From Roseobacter fucihabitans (GTDB lineage: Bacteria; Pseudomonadota; Alphaproteobacteria; Rhodobacterales; Rhodobacteraceae), in NCBI RefSeq assembly GCF_014337925.2, contig NZ_CP143423.1:3936501-4000500 (forward strand): a DNA stretch of 64,000 nt, in the 5' to 3' direction. The notes under the pieces were generated by a model. The model saw nothing but the letters and a program-made list of their open reading frames with translations, was not told the DNA's origin and made no database searches. Made by a program: the position numbers and the translations under genes. Shown here piece after piece: positions 34,611 to 45,600 of the stretch (the first letter of the stretch is position 1; each line of letters starts with the position of its first letter).

Positions 34611-35231
34611 ATGAAACCCAAAGCGGTGATTTTCGACATCGGCAATGTCCTGATCGAATGGCAACCCGAACGGCTTTATGATGCGGTTATCGGCGAAGAG
34701 CGACGCCGCGCGATGTTCGCGCAGGTGGATATAATTGGCATGAACGAACTGGTCGATCTGGGGCATCCGTTCAAGAAAACAGTCTATGACCAGGCCGAAA
34801 AAACCCCCAAATGGGGCAATGAGATCCGCATGTGGCATGATCGCTGGATCGAAATGGCAAGCCCGGTGATTGATCATTCGGTTCGCCTGATGAAAGCGTT
34901 GCAGGCCAAGGGTATACCGGTCTTTTCCCTGACCAATTTCGGCATCGACAGCTATGATTTCGCAGCGACGCATTACCCGTTTATGCGCGATTTTGACCGT
35001 GATTTTATTTCCGGCCACATGCGGCTGGTCAAGCCTGATCCGCAGATTTATGCGCAGGTTGAAACCACATCCGGCCTCAGCGGGGGGGAGCTGATCTTTG
35101 CGGATGATCGCCCGGAAAACATCAAGGTGGCCAAATCTCGCGGCTGGCAAACGCATCTGTTTGAAGGACCGCAAGGATGGGCGGATCGCCTGGTTGATGC
35201 GGGCCTTTTGATGCGCGAAGACGCGCTGTGA
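34611..35231 (+). CDS. HAD-superfamily hydrolase (subclass IA)
   Basis: 206 residues. Motif I FDIGNVLIEW with the nucleophile Asp, motif II FSLTNFG, motif III Lys in KPDPQIY and motif IV FADDRPENI are all present. The GNVLIEW variant resembles the YihX-type sugar-phosphatase group. It is most likely a small-molecule phosphatase; the substrate is unknown. Its stop overlaps the GTG start of the next gene. Confidence 0.9.
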   Translation: MKPKAVIFDIGNVLIEWQPERLYDAVIGEERRRAMFAQVDIIGMNELVDLGHPFKKTVYDQAEKTPKWGNEIRMWHDRWIEMASPVIDHSVRLMKALQAKGIPVFSLTNFGIDSYDFAATHYPFMRDFDRDFISGHMRLVKPDPQIYAQVETTSGLSGGELIFADDRPENIKVAKSRGWQTHLFEGPQGWADRLVDAGLLMREDAL

Positions 35232-36145
35232 GCGTTACCGTCATTCCCTTTGAGGCTGGCGAGGCCGCTCTCGACTGGGTGGCTCTGACTGAGGCGCTGG
35301 CGGCGGGGCATTTGCTGCCGAAGGCAGAGATCACCGATACGTTTCTCTACCGCGATCCTGATACGCTGCTGAACCGTGCGGCCTGGGTTGATGGTCTGGG
35401 TCTTGCGGTAAAATCGGCCACGATTTTTCCGGGCAATACCGGCCCCACGGTCCCGTCGGTCAACGGCGGGGTGATGCTGTTTTCGGATGATGATGGCACC
35501 TTGCAGGCGATCATTGATTTTCACCTCGTGACCAAATGGAAAACCGCCGGGGACAGCCTGCTGGCCGCGCGCAGGTTGGCGCGCCCGGACAGCCGCAACA
35601 TCCTGATCGTCGGGGCCGGAACGCAAGCGCGGGGCTTGCATGCCGCCTATCGCGCGGCCTTCCCACAGGCAAAATTCACTGTCTGGAACCGGACGGCTCA
35701 GACCGCCCGGGACATGGCTGCGACCCTTCCGGATATGATCGCAAGCGATAATCTGGAGGCTGCCGTGCGCGCGGCGGACATCGTTACCTGCGCGACCATG
35801 TCCACCGACCCGCTGATCCAGGGGGATTGGCTGCAACCGGGCCAGCATATTGATCTGATCGGGGCCTATCGCCCCGACATGCGCGAGGTGGATGACACCG
35901 CCCTTACGCGCGCGCGGTTGTTCGTGGACAGTCTGGACACCACCGTCGGCCACATCGGAGAGATCAAGATCCCGATTGAAACCGGCGTGATTACGGCGGG
36001 CGATATCATCGCTGACTACTACGCCCCCGAGGCATTCAAACGCGGCGGTAACGATGAAATCACACTATTCAAAAACGGCGGTGGCGCGCATCTTGATCTG
36101 ATGACCAGCCGCTACATTCTGGATCGATGGAACGCTGACGCATGA
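35228..36145 (+). CDS. Ornithine cyclodeaminase/mu-crystallin family protein
   Basis: NAD(P)-binding enzyme, 305 residues. LNRAAWVDGLGLAVKSATIFPGN is the substrate-binding half and ILIVGAGTQARGLHAAY the dinucleotide site. The family includes ornithine cyclodeaminase, alanine dehydrogenases and ketimine reductases; the specific reaction is not readable. GTG 35228 overlaps the HAD stop and the end overlaps the hydrolase gene by ATGA. Confidence 0.9.
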   Translation: MSVTVIPFEAGEAALDWVALTEALAAGHLLPKAEITDTFLYRDPDTLLNRAAWVDGLGLAVKSATIFPGNTGPTVPSVNGGVMLFSDDDGTLQAIIDFHLVTKWKTAGDSLLAARRLARPDSRNILIVGAGTQARGLHAAYRAAFPQAKFTVWNRTAQTARDMAATLPDMIASDNLEAAVRAADIVTCATMSTDPLIQGDWLQPGQHIDLIGAYRPDMREVDDTALTRARLFVDSLDTTVGHIGEIKIPIETGVITAGDIIADYYAPEAFKRGGNDEITLFKNGGGAHLDLMTSRYILDRWNADA

Positions 36146-37065
36146 TCTGGTTTTATCTCATCCTGACCGCAATCATCGCCCGGCCGTTGGTGCAGGAAGC
36201 CTTGCGCAAACCTGTGACCCAAAATCTGCGCGACGCGGCTCCGGGCAGCTTTGCGCAGCTCTCTCAGGGGATCACGCATTACCAATGGTATGGGCCGGAT
36301 AATGGGCCGGTTGCGGTCTGTGTGCACGGTTTGACCACGCCCAGTTTCGTGTGGCGCGGGTTGGCGAACGGGCTGGCCCTGATGGGGTATCGCGTGCTTG
36401 TCTATGACCTCTATGGGCGCGGCTTTTCGGACCGGGTGCGCGGGGCGCAGGACCGCGCGTACTTCATGCAACAACTGGCGGATCTTCTGGCAGATCAAGG
36501 GCTTGAGGATGACATTACCCTTGTGGGATATTCCATGGGTGGTGCGATTGCCGCTATTTTCGCGGCCAGCCAACCCGACCGCATCCGTCATCTCATTCTG
36601 CTCGCGCCAGCGGGTATGGCACCGGTGGCGACGGGCTTCCTTACATTTGCCGCACGGACGCCCGTGATCGGCTGGTGGCTGATGTTGAGCCGCTATCCCG
36701 CGATGCTGCGCAAAAGCCATGCTGCCGAACTCGCCGACCCCACCAGCGTGGAAGGCATTGATCACCTGAAGGAAGCCGAGTTGCACCGCCGTGGGTTTTT
36801 CCCCGCCGTGCGCGCAAGTCTTCGCGGCTTGCTGTCCGAAGACCTGTCCAGTGATCATATGACCTTGTACCGCGAAAAAGTGCCCGTTCTTGCCATTTGG
36901 GGGACTGCGGATGACGTCATCCCGCTCTCCTGCTCGGACAGGCTTGCGGAGTGGAACAGCAACGTCCAAAACGAAGTGATTGAGGGTGGCGGCCACGGTT
37001 TGCCCTATTCGCACACAATACAGGTTTTAGACCATATCGACCGTGTCCTGCATCAAAACGCCTAG
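36142..37065 (+). CDS. Alpha/beta hydrolase with N-terminal hydrophobic segment
   Basis: 307 residues. The N-terminus WFYLILTAIIARPLV is a probable membrane anchor or uncleaved signal. The hydrolase domain has the oxyanion segment VCVHGLTTPSFVW, the nucleophile elbow VGYSMGGAIAA, an Asp in WGTADDVIPL and the His in GGGHGLPYS. The substrate is unknown; esterase or lipase-like relatives are common. It ends the five-gene run, its stop overlapping that of the convergent MFS gene. Confidence 0.9.
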   Translation: MIWFYLILTAIIARPLVQEALRKPVTQNLRDAAPGSFAQLSQGITHYQWYGPDNGPVAVCVHGLTTPSFVWRGLANGLALMGYRVLVYDLYGRGFSDRVRGAQDRAYFMQQLADLLADQGLEDDITLVGYSMGGAIAAIFAASQPDRIRHLILLAPAGMAPVATGFLTFAARTPVIGWWLMLSRYPAMLRKSHAAELADPTSVEGIDHLKEAELHRRGFFPAVRASLRGLLSEDLSSDHMTLYREKVPVLAIWGTADDVIPLSCSDRLAEWNSNVQNEVIEGGGHGLPYSHTIQVLDHIDRVLHQNA

Positions 37066-38303
37066 GCCGTGCGCAGCCCTTCCAAACGGCGCTCGCGGAT
37101 CGGCAAGTGGATGATCGCGCTGAAGGCCCCGACGCCGACACCGATCCACCAGACCAGCGTGTAATCGCCGTAGACGTCATACATGCGCCCGCCGAGCCAG
37201 ACGCCAAGAAAACTGCCCAACTGGTGGCTCAGAAAGACGATCCCATAAAGCGTACCCATATAGCGCAACCCATAGATATGCGCCACGAGCCCGGAGGTGA
37301 GAGGGATTGTTGCCAGCCACAGCGCGCCCATAGCGAAGGAAAACAGGATGACGCTTTCGGGCGTGATCGGGAAGATGATGAACAGCGCCGCGATGATCGT
37401 GCGCCCGGTATAGATGCCCGCGAGAAGGTATTTCTTGGAGTAGTGTTTTCCCGCCCATCCGGCCAATAGGGTGCCGCCGATATTGGCGATCCCGATTAGC
37501 GAAATAGACACCGCACCCAGGGCCGACGTGGTGCTGATCCCCATATTATCGAGTGTGCCGCCCGGTGTGATCGGGCCACATAATTCGGTCACGAAGGCGG
37601 GGAAATGCGCGGTGATAAAGGCGATCTGATAGCCGCAGGAAAAGAACCCAAGATAGATGAACGTATAGGAGGGGTCACGGAAGGCCTTGACCAGAATTTG
37701 CCCGAGGCTTTCATCCAGTTCGGATTTGCTTGCCATCACCGGCGCGCGCATCATCGGCAAGGTCAGCAGGACCAGAATGATCGCGGCGGCAAAGAGCATG
37801 AAAGTGCTTTGCCAGGTCATGAACCCCAGCAACCATTCGGCCGTGGGTGGTCCGAAAATTTGCCCGCCGCTGCCCGCCGCCGATACAATTGCCAGCGACA
37901 TCGAGCGATTTTCATCCGATGCGGCGCGCCCGACCACGGCCAGGATGACGCCAAACCCCGTGCCCGCGATGCCGAAACCGATCAGCCAGGCGTAAAGCTG
38001 ATGCTCTGCGGGGGTGCTTGATTGCGCGGATAGCATCAGGCCAAGCGCGTAGATGATTGCGCCCAAAACGATGGATTTCCGGTCTCCGATTTTTTCCGCT
38101 AGCGCCCCGAACAGCGGCTGCCCCACACCCCAGGCGAGGTTCTGGATCGCAATGGCCAGCGAAAATTCCGCCCGCAGCCAGCCGAATTCCTCCGCTATCG
38201 GAATCTGGAACACGCCGAAGGTTGATCGGATTGCAAAGCTGACGATTATGATGACGCAGCCGACGATCAGCACGGGCGTCATGAGGGGTGTGCGTGTTTG
38301 CAT
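37062..38303 (-). CDS. MFS transporter
   Basis: Twelve-helix major facilitator, 413 residues. The FGVFQIPIAEEFGWLRAEFSLAIAIQNLAWG beginning and ALAEKIGDRKSIVLGA (the A-loop motif between helices 2 and 3) resemble the oxalate/formate-type and monocarboxylate MFS groups. The substrate is not readable. ATG 38303 has GGAGG seven bases upstream. Confidence 0.9.
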   Translation of the reverse strand: MQTRTPLMTPVLIVGCVIIIVSFAIRSTFGVFQIPIAEEFGWLRAEFSLAIAIQNLAWGVGQPLFGALAEKIGDRKSIVLGAIIYALGLMLSAQSSTPAEHQLYAWLIGFGIAGTGFGVILAVVGRAASDENRSMSLAIVSAAGSGGQIFGPPTAEWLLGFMTWQSTFMLFAAAIILVLLTLPMMRAPVMASKSELDESLGQILVKAFRDPSYTFIYLGFFSCGYQIAFITAHFPAFVTELCGPITPGGTLDNMGISTTSALGAVSISLIGIANIGGTLLAGWAGKHYSKKYLLAGIYTGRTIIAALFIIFPITPESVILFSFAMGALWLATIPLTSGLVAHIYGLRYMGTLYGIVFLSHQLGSFLGVWLGGRMYDVYGDYTLVWWIGVGVGAFSAIIHLPIRERRLEGLRTA

Positions 38304-38435
38304 CTGCGATCCTCCGGTCTGGCGACTGTAACCGGACAGGGCATTGCGTCAAATCAGCAATCCTGCGCTTCGCATCACAAATCCTGATGCAACTCCGGCC
38401 TTTCCCCAAAACGCGCTGCAAGCTATTGATCGGAC

Positions 38436-39494
38436 ATGGATACACTGGGCAACATCTATCGAAATCTTGTGGACGCGGGCGAATTGCACGCCGATGATGC
38501 GCAGCTTGCGGTCCTGCCGGAATTTGAACGGATCCGTGCGGCCCTCAATACACCCGTGAAAAAAAGCCTGTTTCGCAAAGCGTCGGAACCCCCTCAGGGG
38601 CTTTATCTCTGGGGTGGTGTGGGGCGCGGCAAATCCATGCTGATGGATTTTTTCGTGCAACATCTGGGGGATATCCCAGCGCGTCGCGTTCATTTCCATG
38701 CCTTCATGCAGGAAATCCACACGGCCATGCACGAGGTACGCAAAAGCGGGGTCGAGGACGCCATCGCCCCCGTGGCCAGGGACGTTGCGGCCTCGGTGCG
38801 TCTGCTCGCCTTTGACGAGATGCAAATCAGCGATATTACCGATGCGATGATCGTGGGCCGGCTGTTTCAGGCGCTGTTTGAGGATGGTGTCGTCGTGGTC
38901 ACAACGTCCAATCGCGTGCCAGATGAGCTTTATAAAAACGGATTGAACCGCGATCTGTTTCTGCCCTTTATCGCGTTGATCAAAGAAAAGATGAATGTGA
39001 TCGAACTGGCCAGCCCCAAGGATTACCGCCAGGATCGTTTGGCGGGGCAGCCCGTTTATTTCACACCAATCAATGGCGCGGCCCGTTTGACGATGGACTC
39101 TGTCTGGGATGATCTTGCGGGCGGGGCGGGGACGCCGCTCATCCTCAAGGTCAAAGGCCGCGATGTGGAATTATCCGCCTTTCGCAATGGCGTGGCGCGC
39201 GCAGGGTTTCACGATCTATGCGGTAAACCCCTGGGGCCGGCGGATTTTCTGGCAGTGGCCGAAGCGGTCAAGGTTCTGATGATCGACGGTATTCCCGCGC
39301 TGTCGCGCGATAACTTCAACGAGGCGAAGCGGTTTGTGACGCTGATTGATGCGCTCTATGAAGCGCGTGTGCGGCTGATCTGCTCTGCGGCGGCCAAACC
39401 GGAAATGCTCTATCTGGAGGGCGAAGGCACGTTTGAGTTCGAACGCACCGCCTCGCGCCTGCGCGAAATGGGGTCCGAGGGCTGGGGCACTTAA
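38436..39494 (+). CDS. zapE: Cell division ATPase ZapE (AFG1-like)
   Basis: AAA-type ATPase, 352 residues, of the AFG1/ZapE family linked to Z-ring stability and, in mitochondria, to turnover of respiratory proteins. Walker A WGGVGRGKSMLMD is near residue 50, then the family motif RVHFHAFMQEIH, Walker B LLAFDEMQISDI, and the sensor segment VVVTTSNRVPDELYKNGLNRDLFLPFI. Its stop overlaps that of folC by 4 bases. Confidence 0.94.
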   Translation: MDTLGNIYRNLVDAGELHADDAQLAVLPEFERIRAALNTPVKKSLFRKASEPPQGLYLWGGVGRGKSMLMDFFVQHLGDIPARRVHFHAFMQEIHTAMHEVRKSGVEDAIAPVARDVAASVRLLAFDEMQISDITDAMIVGRLFQALFEDGVVVVTTSNRVPDELYKNGLNRDLFLPFIALIKEKMNVIELASPKDYRQDRLAGQPVYFTPINGAARLTMDSVWDDLAGGAGTPLILKVKGRDVELSAFRNGVARAGFHDLCGKPLGPADFLAVAEAVKVLMIDGIPALSRDNFNEAKRFVTLIDALYEARVRLICSAAAKPEMLYLEGEGTFEFERTASRLREMGSEGWGT

Positions 39495-40765
39495 TCCATA
39501 CCTCTCAAAACGGCCCCCGCGAGGTAAAGCGATCCACAAATCAGAATGCGCGCATGCGGCGTATGGGCGATAATATCGGACAGCGCGCCATGCACGTCCG
39601 AGCCTGTGCGTGCCTCAAAGCCGACACGGCGCGCCGCCTCAGCCGTGACATCGGCGGGCAATGTATTGATCTCATCGGGAATGGAAATGGCCACAAGCCC
39701 CTCTGCGACCGCCGCCAAAGGGCGCAGATATCCGTCGATGTCCTTGGTATTGAGCATCCCGCAGATCAGATAGGTGGGGCGCTTTGGCAGGCTGCGCAGA
39801 TGGCTACCGAGCGCCTCGCCCGCAGCCGGGTTATGCCCGCCGTCGAGCCAGATTTCTGCCTCTGGTGCGGCCTTGAGCAGCGGCCCCGCATTCAGATGTT
39901 GCATCCGCGCGGGCCATCTTGCCTGTGTCACCGCAGCCTCACAAACATCGGGCCCAAACCCCAAATAGCGCAGCACCGCGATCGCCGTCCCCGCATTCAT
40001 CATCTGATGCGCGCCGGGCAAATTCGGGCGCGGCAGATCAAGCAACCCGGTGTCATCCTGAAAACTCATACGGTCCCGGTCCGGCCCAACATGCCATTGC
40101 TGGCCATAGGCTTGCACGGGCGCGCCATTGCATTCCGCGACCTCTTCGATGACCGCCAGCCCCTCATCCTCCTGCCGTGCGACCACGCAGGGCACGCCAC
40201 GCTTTATGATGCCCGCTTTTTCAAAGGCGATCTTGCCGATTGTATCGCCAAGAAACTGTTCGTGGTCGATGGACACGGGCGTAATCGCCGTGATCTTGGG
40301 GCGGGCGACCACATTGGTCGCGTCCAATCGTCCGCCAAGCCCGACTTCGAGCAGCGTATAATCCGCAGGCACACGCGAAAACGCCAGCAAGGCCGCACAG
40401 GTGGTGATCTCGAAATAGGTGATGTTGCCACCGTCATTGGCGGCGTAGCATTCATCCAGAACAGCCGTGAGATCGGCTTCCGAAATCAACGCGCCCGCAA
40501 CGCGAATACGCTCGTGAAACCGCGCAAGGTGTGGGCTGGTATAGGCATGCACCCGGTGCCCCGCCGCTTCCAGACCCGCGCGGATCATGGCCTGGGTCGA
40601 TCCTTTGCCATTGGTCCCGGCGATATGGATCACGGGCGGCAAATTGTCTTGCGGATTACCGAGCGCCTCCAGCAGGCGCCACACACGATCCAGCGTCAGG
40701 TCGATAATCTTGGGGTGAAGGGCCATCATCCGCGCAAGGATGACGTCAGAGGTCGCGGCGCTCAT
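39491..40765 (-). CDS. folC: Folylpolyglutamate/dihydrofolate synthase
   Basis: Cytoplasmic ligase that makes dihydrofolate and adds glutamates to folates, 424 residues. The Mur-ligase-like P-loop is IHIAGTNGKGSTQAM, followed by HAYTSPHLARFHERIRVAG and the TLLEVGLGGRLDATNV motif; the DGGHNPAAG motif of the C-terminal domain is present. ATG 40765 overlaps the accD stop (ATGA); accD-folC is a conserved bacterial pair. Confidence 0.95.
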   Translation of the reverse strand: MSAATSDVILARMMALHPKIIDLTLDRVWRLLEALGNPQDNLPPVIHIAGTNGKGSTQAMIRAGLEAAGHRVHAYTSPHLARFHERIRVAGALISEADLTAVLDECYAANDGGNITYFEITTCAALLAFSRVPADYTLLEVGLGGRLDATNVVARPKITAITPVSIDHEQFLGDTIGKIAFEKAGIIKRGVPCVVARQEDEGLAVIEEVAECNGAPVQAYGQQWHVGPDRDRMSFQDDTGLLDLPRPNLPGAHQMMNAGTAIAVLRYLGFGPDVCEAAVTQARWPARMQHLNAGPLLKAAPEAEIWLDGGHNPAAGEALGSHLRSLPKRPTYLICGMLNTKDIDGYLRPLAAVAEGLVAISIPDEINTLPADVTAEAARRVGFEARTGSDVHGALSDIIAHTPHARILICGSLYLAGAVLRGMD

Positions 40766-41715
40766 TTCTTTGCAGGTGCCTGTGGGGTCGGTCCCGCGTC
40801 CTTGACGGGTTCAGGCGGGGTCGCGTCTATGGGATCAGGCGGGGGCAAATCCCCCATGACGGCGGGGGGCAAGCCCAACAACATGCGCGTGATGGAGATC
40901 AATTCATCGCGCATCTGACCACGCGGTGTGACACGGTCCAACATCCCGTGATCCAACAGATATTCCGCCCGCTGGAAGCCTTCGGGCAGCTTTTCGCGGA
41001 TCGTTTGTTCGATCACGCGCGGCCCGGCAAAGCAAATCAACGCATTCGGCTCGGCAATATGCACATCGCCCAGCATCGCGTAACTCGCCGTCACCCCCCC
41101 CGTTGTCGGATGCGTCAGCACCACGATATAGGGCAGGCCCGCCTCCTTGAGCATTTGAATGGCCACGGTGGTGCGCGGCATCTGCATCAGACTCAGGATA
41201 CCCTCCTGCATGCGCGCGCCGCCTGCGGCAGAGAACAGAATGAGGGGGCGTTTGAGCCGCACCGCCTCCTGTGCCGCCTTGATGATCGCATTGCCGACAT
41301 ACATCCCCATAGAGCCGGCCATAAAGTCAAAATCCTGCGCGGCCGCGACGATGGGGGTGCGCCCAATTTCGCCCAGGACGACAAGCATCGCCTCGGCCTC
41401 ACCGGTCTGTTTTTGCGCCGCTTTCAATCGGTCCGGATAGCGTTTTTGATCGCGAAAACCCAGCGGATCGGGTTTGGGGGCCTCCACCTTTACTTCGCTG
41501 AAAATGCCACCATCAAACAGCGTCGTGAACCGGTCGCGCGCGGTGATGTGCATGTGGTGGTTGCAATTCGTGCACACATTCAGATTTTCGGACACTTCGC
41601 GGTGAAAGAGCATGGTCCCGCATTCGGGGCATTTGGTCCACAGATTGTCCGGAGTCTCGCGGCGCGAAAAAATCGAGTTGATCCTTGGCCGAACGTAGTT
41701 CGTGATCCAGTTCAT
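40762..41715 (-). CDS. accD: Acetyl-CoA carboxylase carboxyltransferase subunit beta
   Basis: Beta subunit of the carboxyltransferase that makes malonyl-CoA, 317 residues. The N-terminal zinc ribbon has C-x2-C...C-x2-C (KCPECGTM and VCTNCNHH). The carboxyltransferase domain carries LILFSAAGGARMQEG and THPTTGGVTASYAMLGD. A proline-rich tail of about 35 residues (PPDPIDATPPEPVKD) is added at the end. It is co-transcribed with folC. Confidence 0.96.
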   Translation of the reverse strand: MNWITNYVRPRINSIFSRRETPDNLWTKCPECGTMLFHREVSENLNVCTNCNHHMHITARDRFTTLFDGGIFSEVKVEAPKPDPLGFRDQKRYPDRLKAAQKQTGEAEAMLVVLGEIGRTPIVAAAQDFDFMAGSMGMYVGNAIIKAAQEAVRLKRPLILFSAAGGARMQEGILSLMQMPRTTVAIQMLKEAGLPYIVVLTHPTTGGVTASYAMLGDVHIAEPNALICFAGPRVIEQTIREKLPEGFQRAEYLLDHGMLDRVTPRGQMRDELISITRMLLGLPPAVMGDLPPPDPIDATPPEPVKDAGPTPQAPAKK

Positions 41716-41773
41716 GCGGTGTTCCTTTGGCCTTGCTTAAACCCTAGTTAATCGCGTCACAGGCAAAGTGCAA

Positions 41774-42673
41774 TCAGCGCCGGATCGCAAGACGCGCCGC
41801 CAGCCAGCTGACAATCATGAAACCGAAGTCCACGGGCAACCAGGCCCGCACCGCCTCGACATCGCCCAGCGAAAACGGGCTGAGATAAAGCGCGAGACCA
41901 GAGAGATCATCGGGCAGGGAGATCACCACGATGGCCACCACGTTATTGACGAAATGGACGATGATGGCCGGACCCAATGTCCCCGCGCGCGCCGTCAGAT
42001 CGGCCATGAGCAGGCCGAACACAACCGCCCAGAGCGCAATGGCCGTGGCGTTCGGGCCGGCCTCGATGGGCATATAATGACCCAAACCAAACAGTAGGGA
42101 CGGCACCACCATCCAGATCAGCGGCGCGCCGAACCGCGCCGCCAGTTGTTGTTGGAGGTAGCCGCGAAACAAGACCTCCTCGGCGCTGACCTGAATGAAC
42201 ACAGCCAGCAGGGAAATCGGCAGAAGGATCAGCCAAGGTGCCAGATCCATGTTCGCCACCAGTGGCGCGCCCATATCCCAGGGCGGCATGATCCATACGA
42301 CGATGTTGATCAGCACCAGAATGAACAACACGTCGCGCATCTGCGTCAGGCATAAGGGCAGGTTGCCGATAATTTCGGGAAACCCCCGCTTGTGAACCAC
42401 GCGCAGGGCAATCGCGACCCCAAGCGTCATGAAACCGAAACTGCCCAGCAGAATAAACATCGCCAAGGGCGTGGACCCGGTGAGCATGGTCTGCGAAAAC
42501 GCCTGCGCGTCTTTGCCCTGCCAGGTATAGAGCGTGCGAAACAGTGTCTGATTACAGAGCAGATAAACGCCGGAGGCGATGATCAGCCCCATGATCAGGC
42601 GCCAGATCTGTGACGTTTCCCGAGCCGGGTTCACCAGATGTTCATGAGCGTTGTAGGCTGAACGCGACAACAT
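41774..42673 (-). CDS. CPBP-family intramembrane glutamic protease
   Basis: 299 residues, about eight helices, Abi/CAAX-protease-like. The conserved motifs SAEEVLFRGYLQ (EE-x3-R), LFGLGHY and IVHFVNN give the expected glutamates and histidines. Family members cleave prenylated or other membrane proteins, or have roles in bacteriocin immunity and signalling. AAGGAG upstream of ATG 42673 overlaps the end of the ABC gene, so the two form an operon. Confidence 0.88.
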   Translation of the reverse strand: MLSRSAYNAHEHLVNPARETSQIWRLIMGLIIASGVYLLCNQTLFRTLYTWQGKDAQAFSQTMLTGSTPLAMFILLGSFGFMTLGVAIALRVVHKRGFPEIIGNLPLCLTQMRDVLFILVLINIVVWIMPPWDMGAPLVANMDLAPWLILLPISLLAVFIQVSAEEVLFRGYLQQQLAARFGAPLIWMVVPSLLFGLGHYMPIEAGPNATAIALWAVVFGLLMADLTARAGTLGPAIIVHFVNNVVAIVVISLPDDLSGLALYLSPFSLGDVEAVRAWLPVDFGFMIVSWLAARLAIRR

Positions 42674-42685
42674 TTCCAGCGCTCC

Positions 42686-45600
42686 TTAGCTGTCTGATTT
42701 TTCTGTAGTGTTTTGCTCTTGCGGCACGCTGACACGCGCCTCTCGCAAGAGTTCAGCCGCACCCGTCAGGTGTCCGGCGACAGTGCGCAACAGCTGCAAC
42801 AAAACCGTCGGATTGGTTTCGATGACCGACCGGAACTCCTCTGCGCCGATCCGCAGGAACTTGCTGTCTTCCAGTGTCACCAGATCCAGCTGGCGCGGCT
42901 CGTCAAGGATGATTGCCAAATCCCCAATCAGGCGGCCGGGTTCGACGGTGCCGATGTCATGCCATTCGCCATCCTCATCGTAATACCCCATGATCGCGCT
43001 GCCCGACAGACACAGATAGGCCGCATCGGCCCGCTCATCGCGGCTGAAAATCCGCTGCCCCTTCTTGGTTTTGTACCATTGCGCGGAAAACGCCAACAAA
43101 CGCTGGCTGCGCGAATCGAGGTTGGCAAAAAGCTCGGTCCGCGAAATGACGCGTATCTTGCGGCGCAGATCGTCAGAGCCGCTGTCTTCCCCCTCCTGCG
43201 CATCCGGCTGTTCCACGCCATCGATACGGCCGTTCTTGATTTCCACGAACATGTCATAAGCTGTTGGGTTCTCGAACTTATCCTCCAGAAAGATCATCGT
43301 GGTATTGGGCAGCAGATCGCGCAGTTTCGCCCTTGTCTGCTTGCGGTTTTCCGCATCGTGGCTGGCCAGAACCGTATCGAGAATGAGCACATCCGGGCGT
43401 TTGATGCCTGCCCGGCTAAAGGCGGCGCGTTCCTGAAAGGCGCTCGCCAGATTGGTACCGCCAAGCCCCGTCTTGATATCCAGAATGGTTTCCGCAACCT
43501 GGCGTTTTAGCCCATGTTCGGCCACCACTTCGGCCACAAGATCCTCAATCAATTCACCCTGCACGCCCGCAACACCGGCAATGCGACCATACAGCGCGTT
43601 TTCCAGAAGCGAGAGACGCGGCAGATAATTTTCCAAGGCGACCGGCACAAAAAGCTCGCGCATTCTCTCGCGCATTTCATCGCTTTTTGCCCGCCGGATT
43701 TCGAGAATTTCCTGTTTGAAGCTCTCGGGGAAGCCAGGGCCGATCTGTTCAGCCGTAAAGGCAAATGGCACCGTGAGCAGGAGGGAGAATTCCTCCTCGC
43801 TCAACGCCTGATCGCCCTTTTCCTTTCGGCGCAGGGCGATATCAACCAGCCGCTCATATAGCTCTTCTTCGATGCCTAGTGCGGTAAAAAGCGGGTGGTT
43901 CGTGCCATCCATACCAAAGGTCTGATGCAGCGTTTCGATCAAGGTCTGCGAGATTGCGATCCCCTGCTCAGCCAGTCCCAGCTCCGAGATCAAGGCCAGA
44001 AAGCTGCTCTCCGCCGCAAGGCCGCGTTGCGAGATATCCCGCTTTGGGGAGGCGAACATCAGGTTGCCGCCCAGCGGAATGGAGGGGTTGAACGCCTCCG
44101 GGTCGAACCGGTTCACATAGCCATCAAGGCCGCGTTCCACCAGTTTTGCATGCACATCCTCACGCAGGCCCACGATCGCATTTGCCAGCCTGGCATGTGT
44201 TTCCGGATCAATGCGTGACACCAACATGCGACGGAACATGAACTCATCCAGCCCCATCGCCTCGACAAGCTGGAACCACCAACCGCGGATTTCCTCGGCT
44301 GTGTTCAAGCCCGCAAGACCCGGATCGATCCAATCCGCTTTGAGGCTGTCATGGCTATTACCGGACCGCTCGGCCTCGATGGTGCGCTTGTCCTTTTTGT
44401 TGGGATCCCAAAGCACCGTTTTCGGGCTGGACTTCAACGGCATCAACAAATTTTCTCCTAAGGTGCCGTCAAACAGATAGGGCCTTGAATGGGCATAACC
44501 GATGCGCGCGGCGATCACCGCCTGATGCATTTGCGCCAGATCGAGCCCGGTCATCGTGACGCTGCCGCGTGTGGGCATGACCTCACGGGTCAGAACTTCG
44601 GCCAAGGCGGTGCGTTCGACCTGGCTGCTGGTCTGGATTGCCACACGCGCACCCGCCGGGATTTCCAGATTGATGTTCTCAATGACGGCGTTGCCATCCG
44701 AATTGCGTACGGTGACATTCTTGATGGAAATCGCGCCATCCAGATGCGGGATTTCGTCTGGTTCACCTTCCATCAGGCGCTCGTCAATCATGTCCTTTGG
44801 CGCGAAACGTTCGGTCACGATTTCCCAACGCAGGGACATGTCCTGTACCTGATTGTAATAGGTCAGCAGCTCTTTCCAGGGCGAACTGAGATCCTTATAG
44901 GCCGCCAGCGCTGCAACCAGCGCGCCCACTGTGATATCGCCGGTGATCGCAAGATAGCCGCCCGCCGAGTAGAAAAAGAAAGGCGTCAGCTGTGTGATGA
45001 AGTTGTTGAGAAACTTCATGAAGAATTTCTTCTGATAGATCTGGAACCGGATCTCGAACAGACGCCCCAACCGGTCCGTGAACCCGGCCAGACGGAATCG
45101 CAATCCGCCATTCGTACGCAGATCGCCGATGCCTGCCGCGGTCTCCCCGATTTCCGACGAGAACTGGCGCACCTCGACGATACGCTTTTTGTTCAACTGG
45201 TTGATCTGGCGTTGCAGCATAGGAATAATGTAGGCCTGAAGCGGGATCAGCGCGATCCCGGCCAGGCCGAACCAGACGCTTTGCGCAAACAAAAAGGCCA
45301 CGATGATCAACATCTGCCCCGCTTGAAACACCGGTTGCGCCACCGCATCGCCCATCAGCCCGCCCATGGGTTCGGCTTCGGATGTGACCATCGAGACCAA
45401 TTCGCCCTGGCTGGTATTTCGGAAATAAGCGCGCGGGAAGCGGGTCATACGGGTGATGAGGCGATACCGGAACCGGCGCAGTAACCGTTCGGCCAACACG
45501 CCTTTCATTGTATTCAGCCGCATTTTGAGAAGGCCGTGCAACAGGACAGAACCGAGATACAGAAAACACAGCGCCATCAGGAATTGCACCTGGGTCAGCG

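Noticed and set aside
39554-40918. A 454-codon open frame on the plus strand
   Set aside because: Antisense to folC and the end of accD; basic and low in complexity, no family features.
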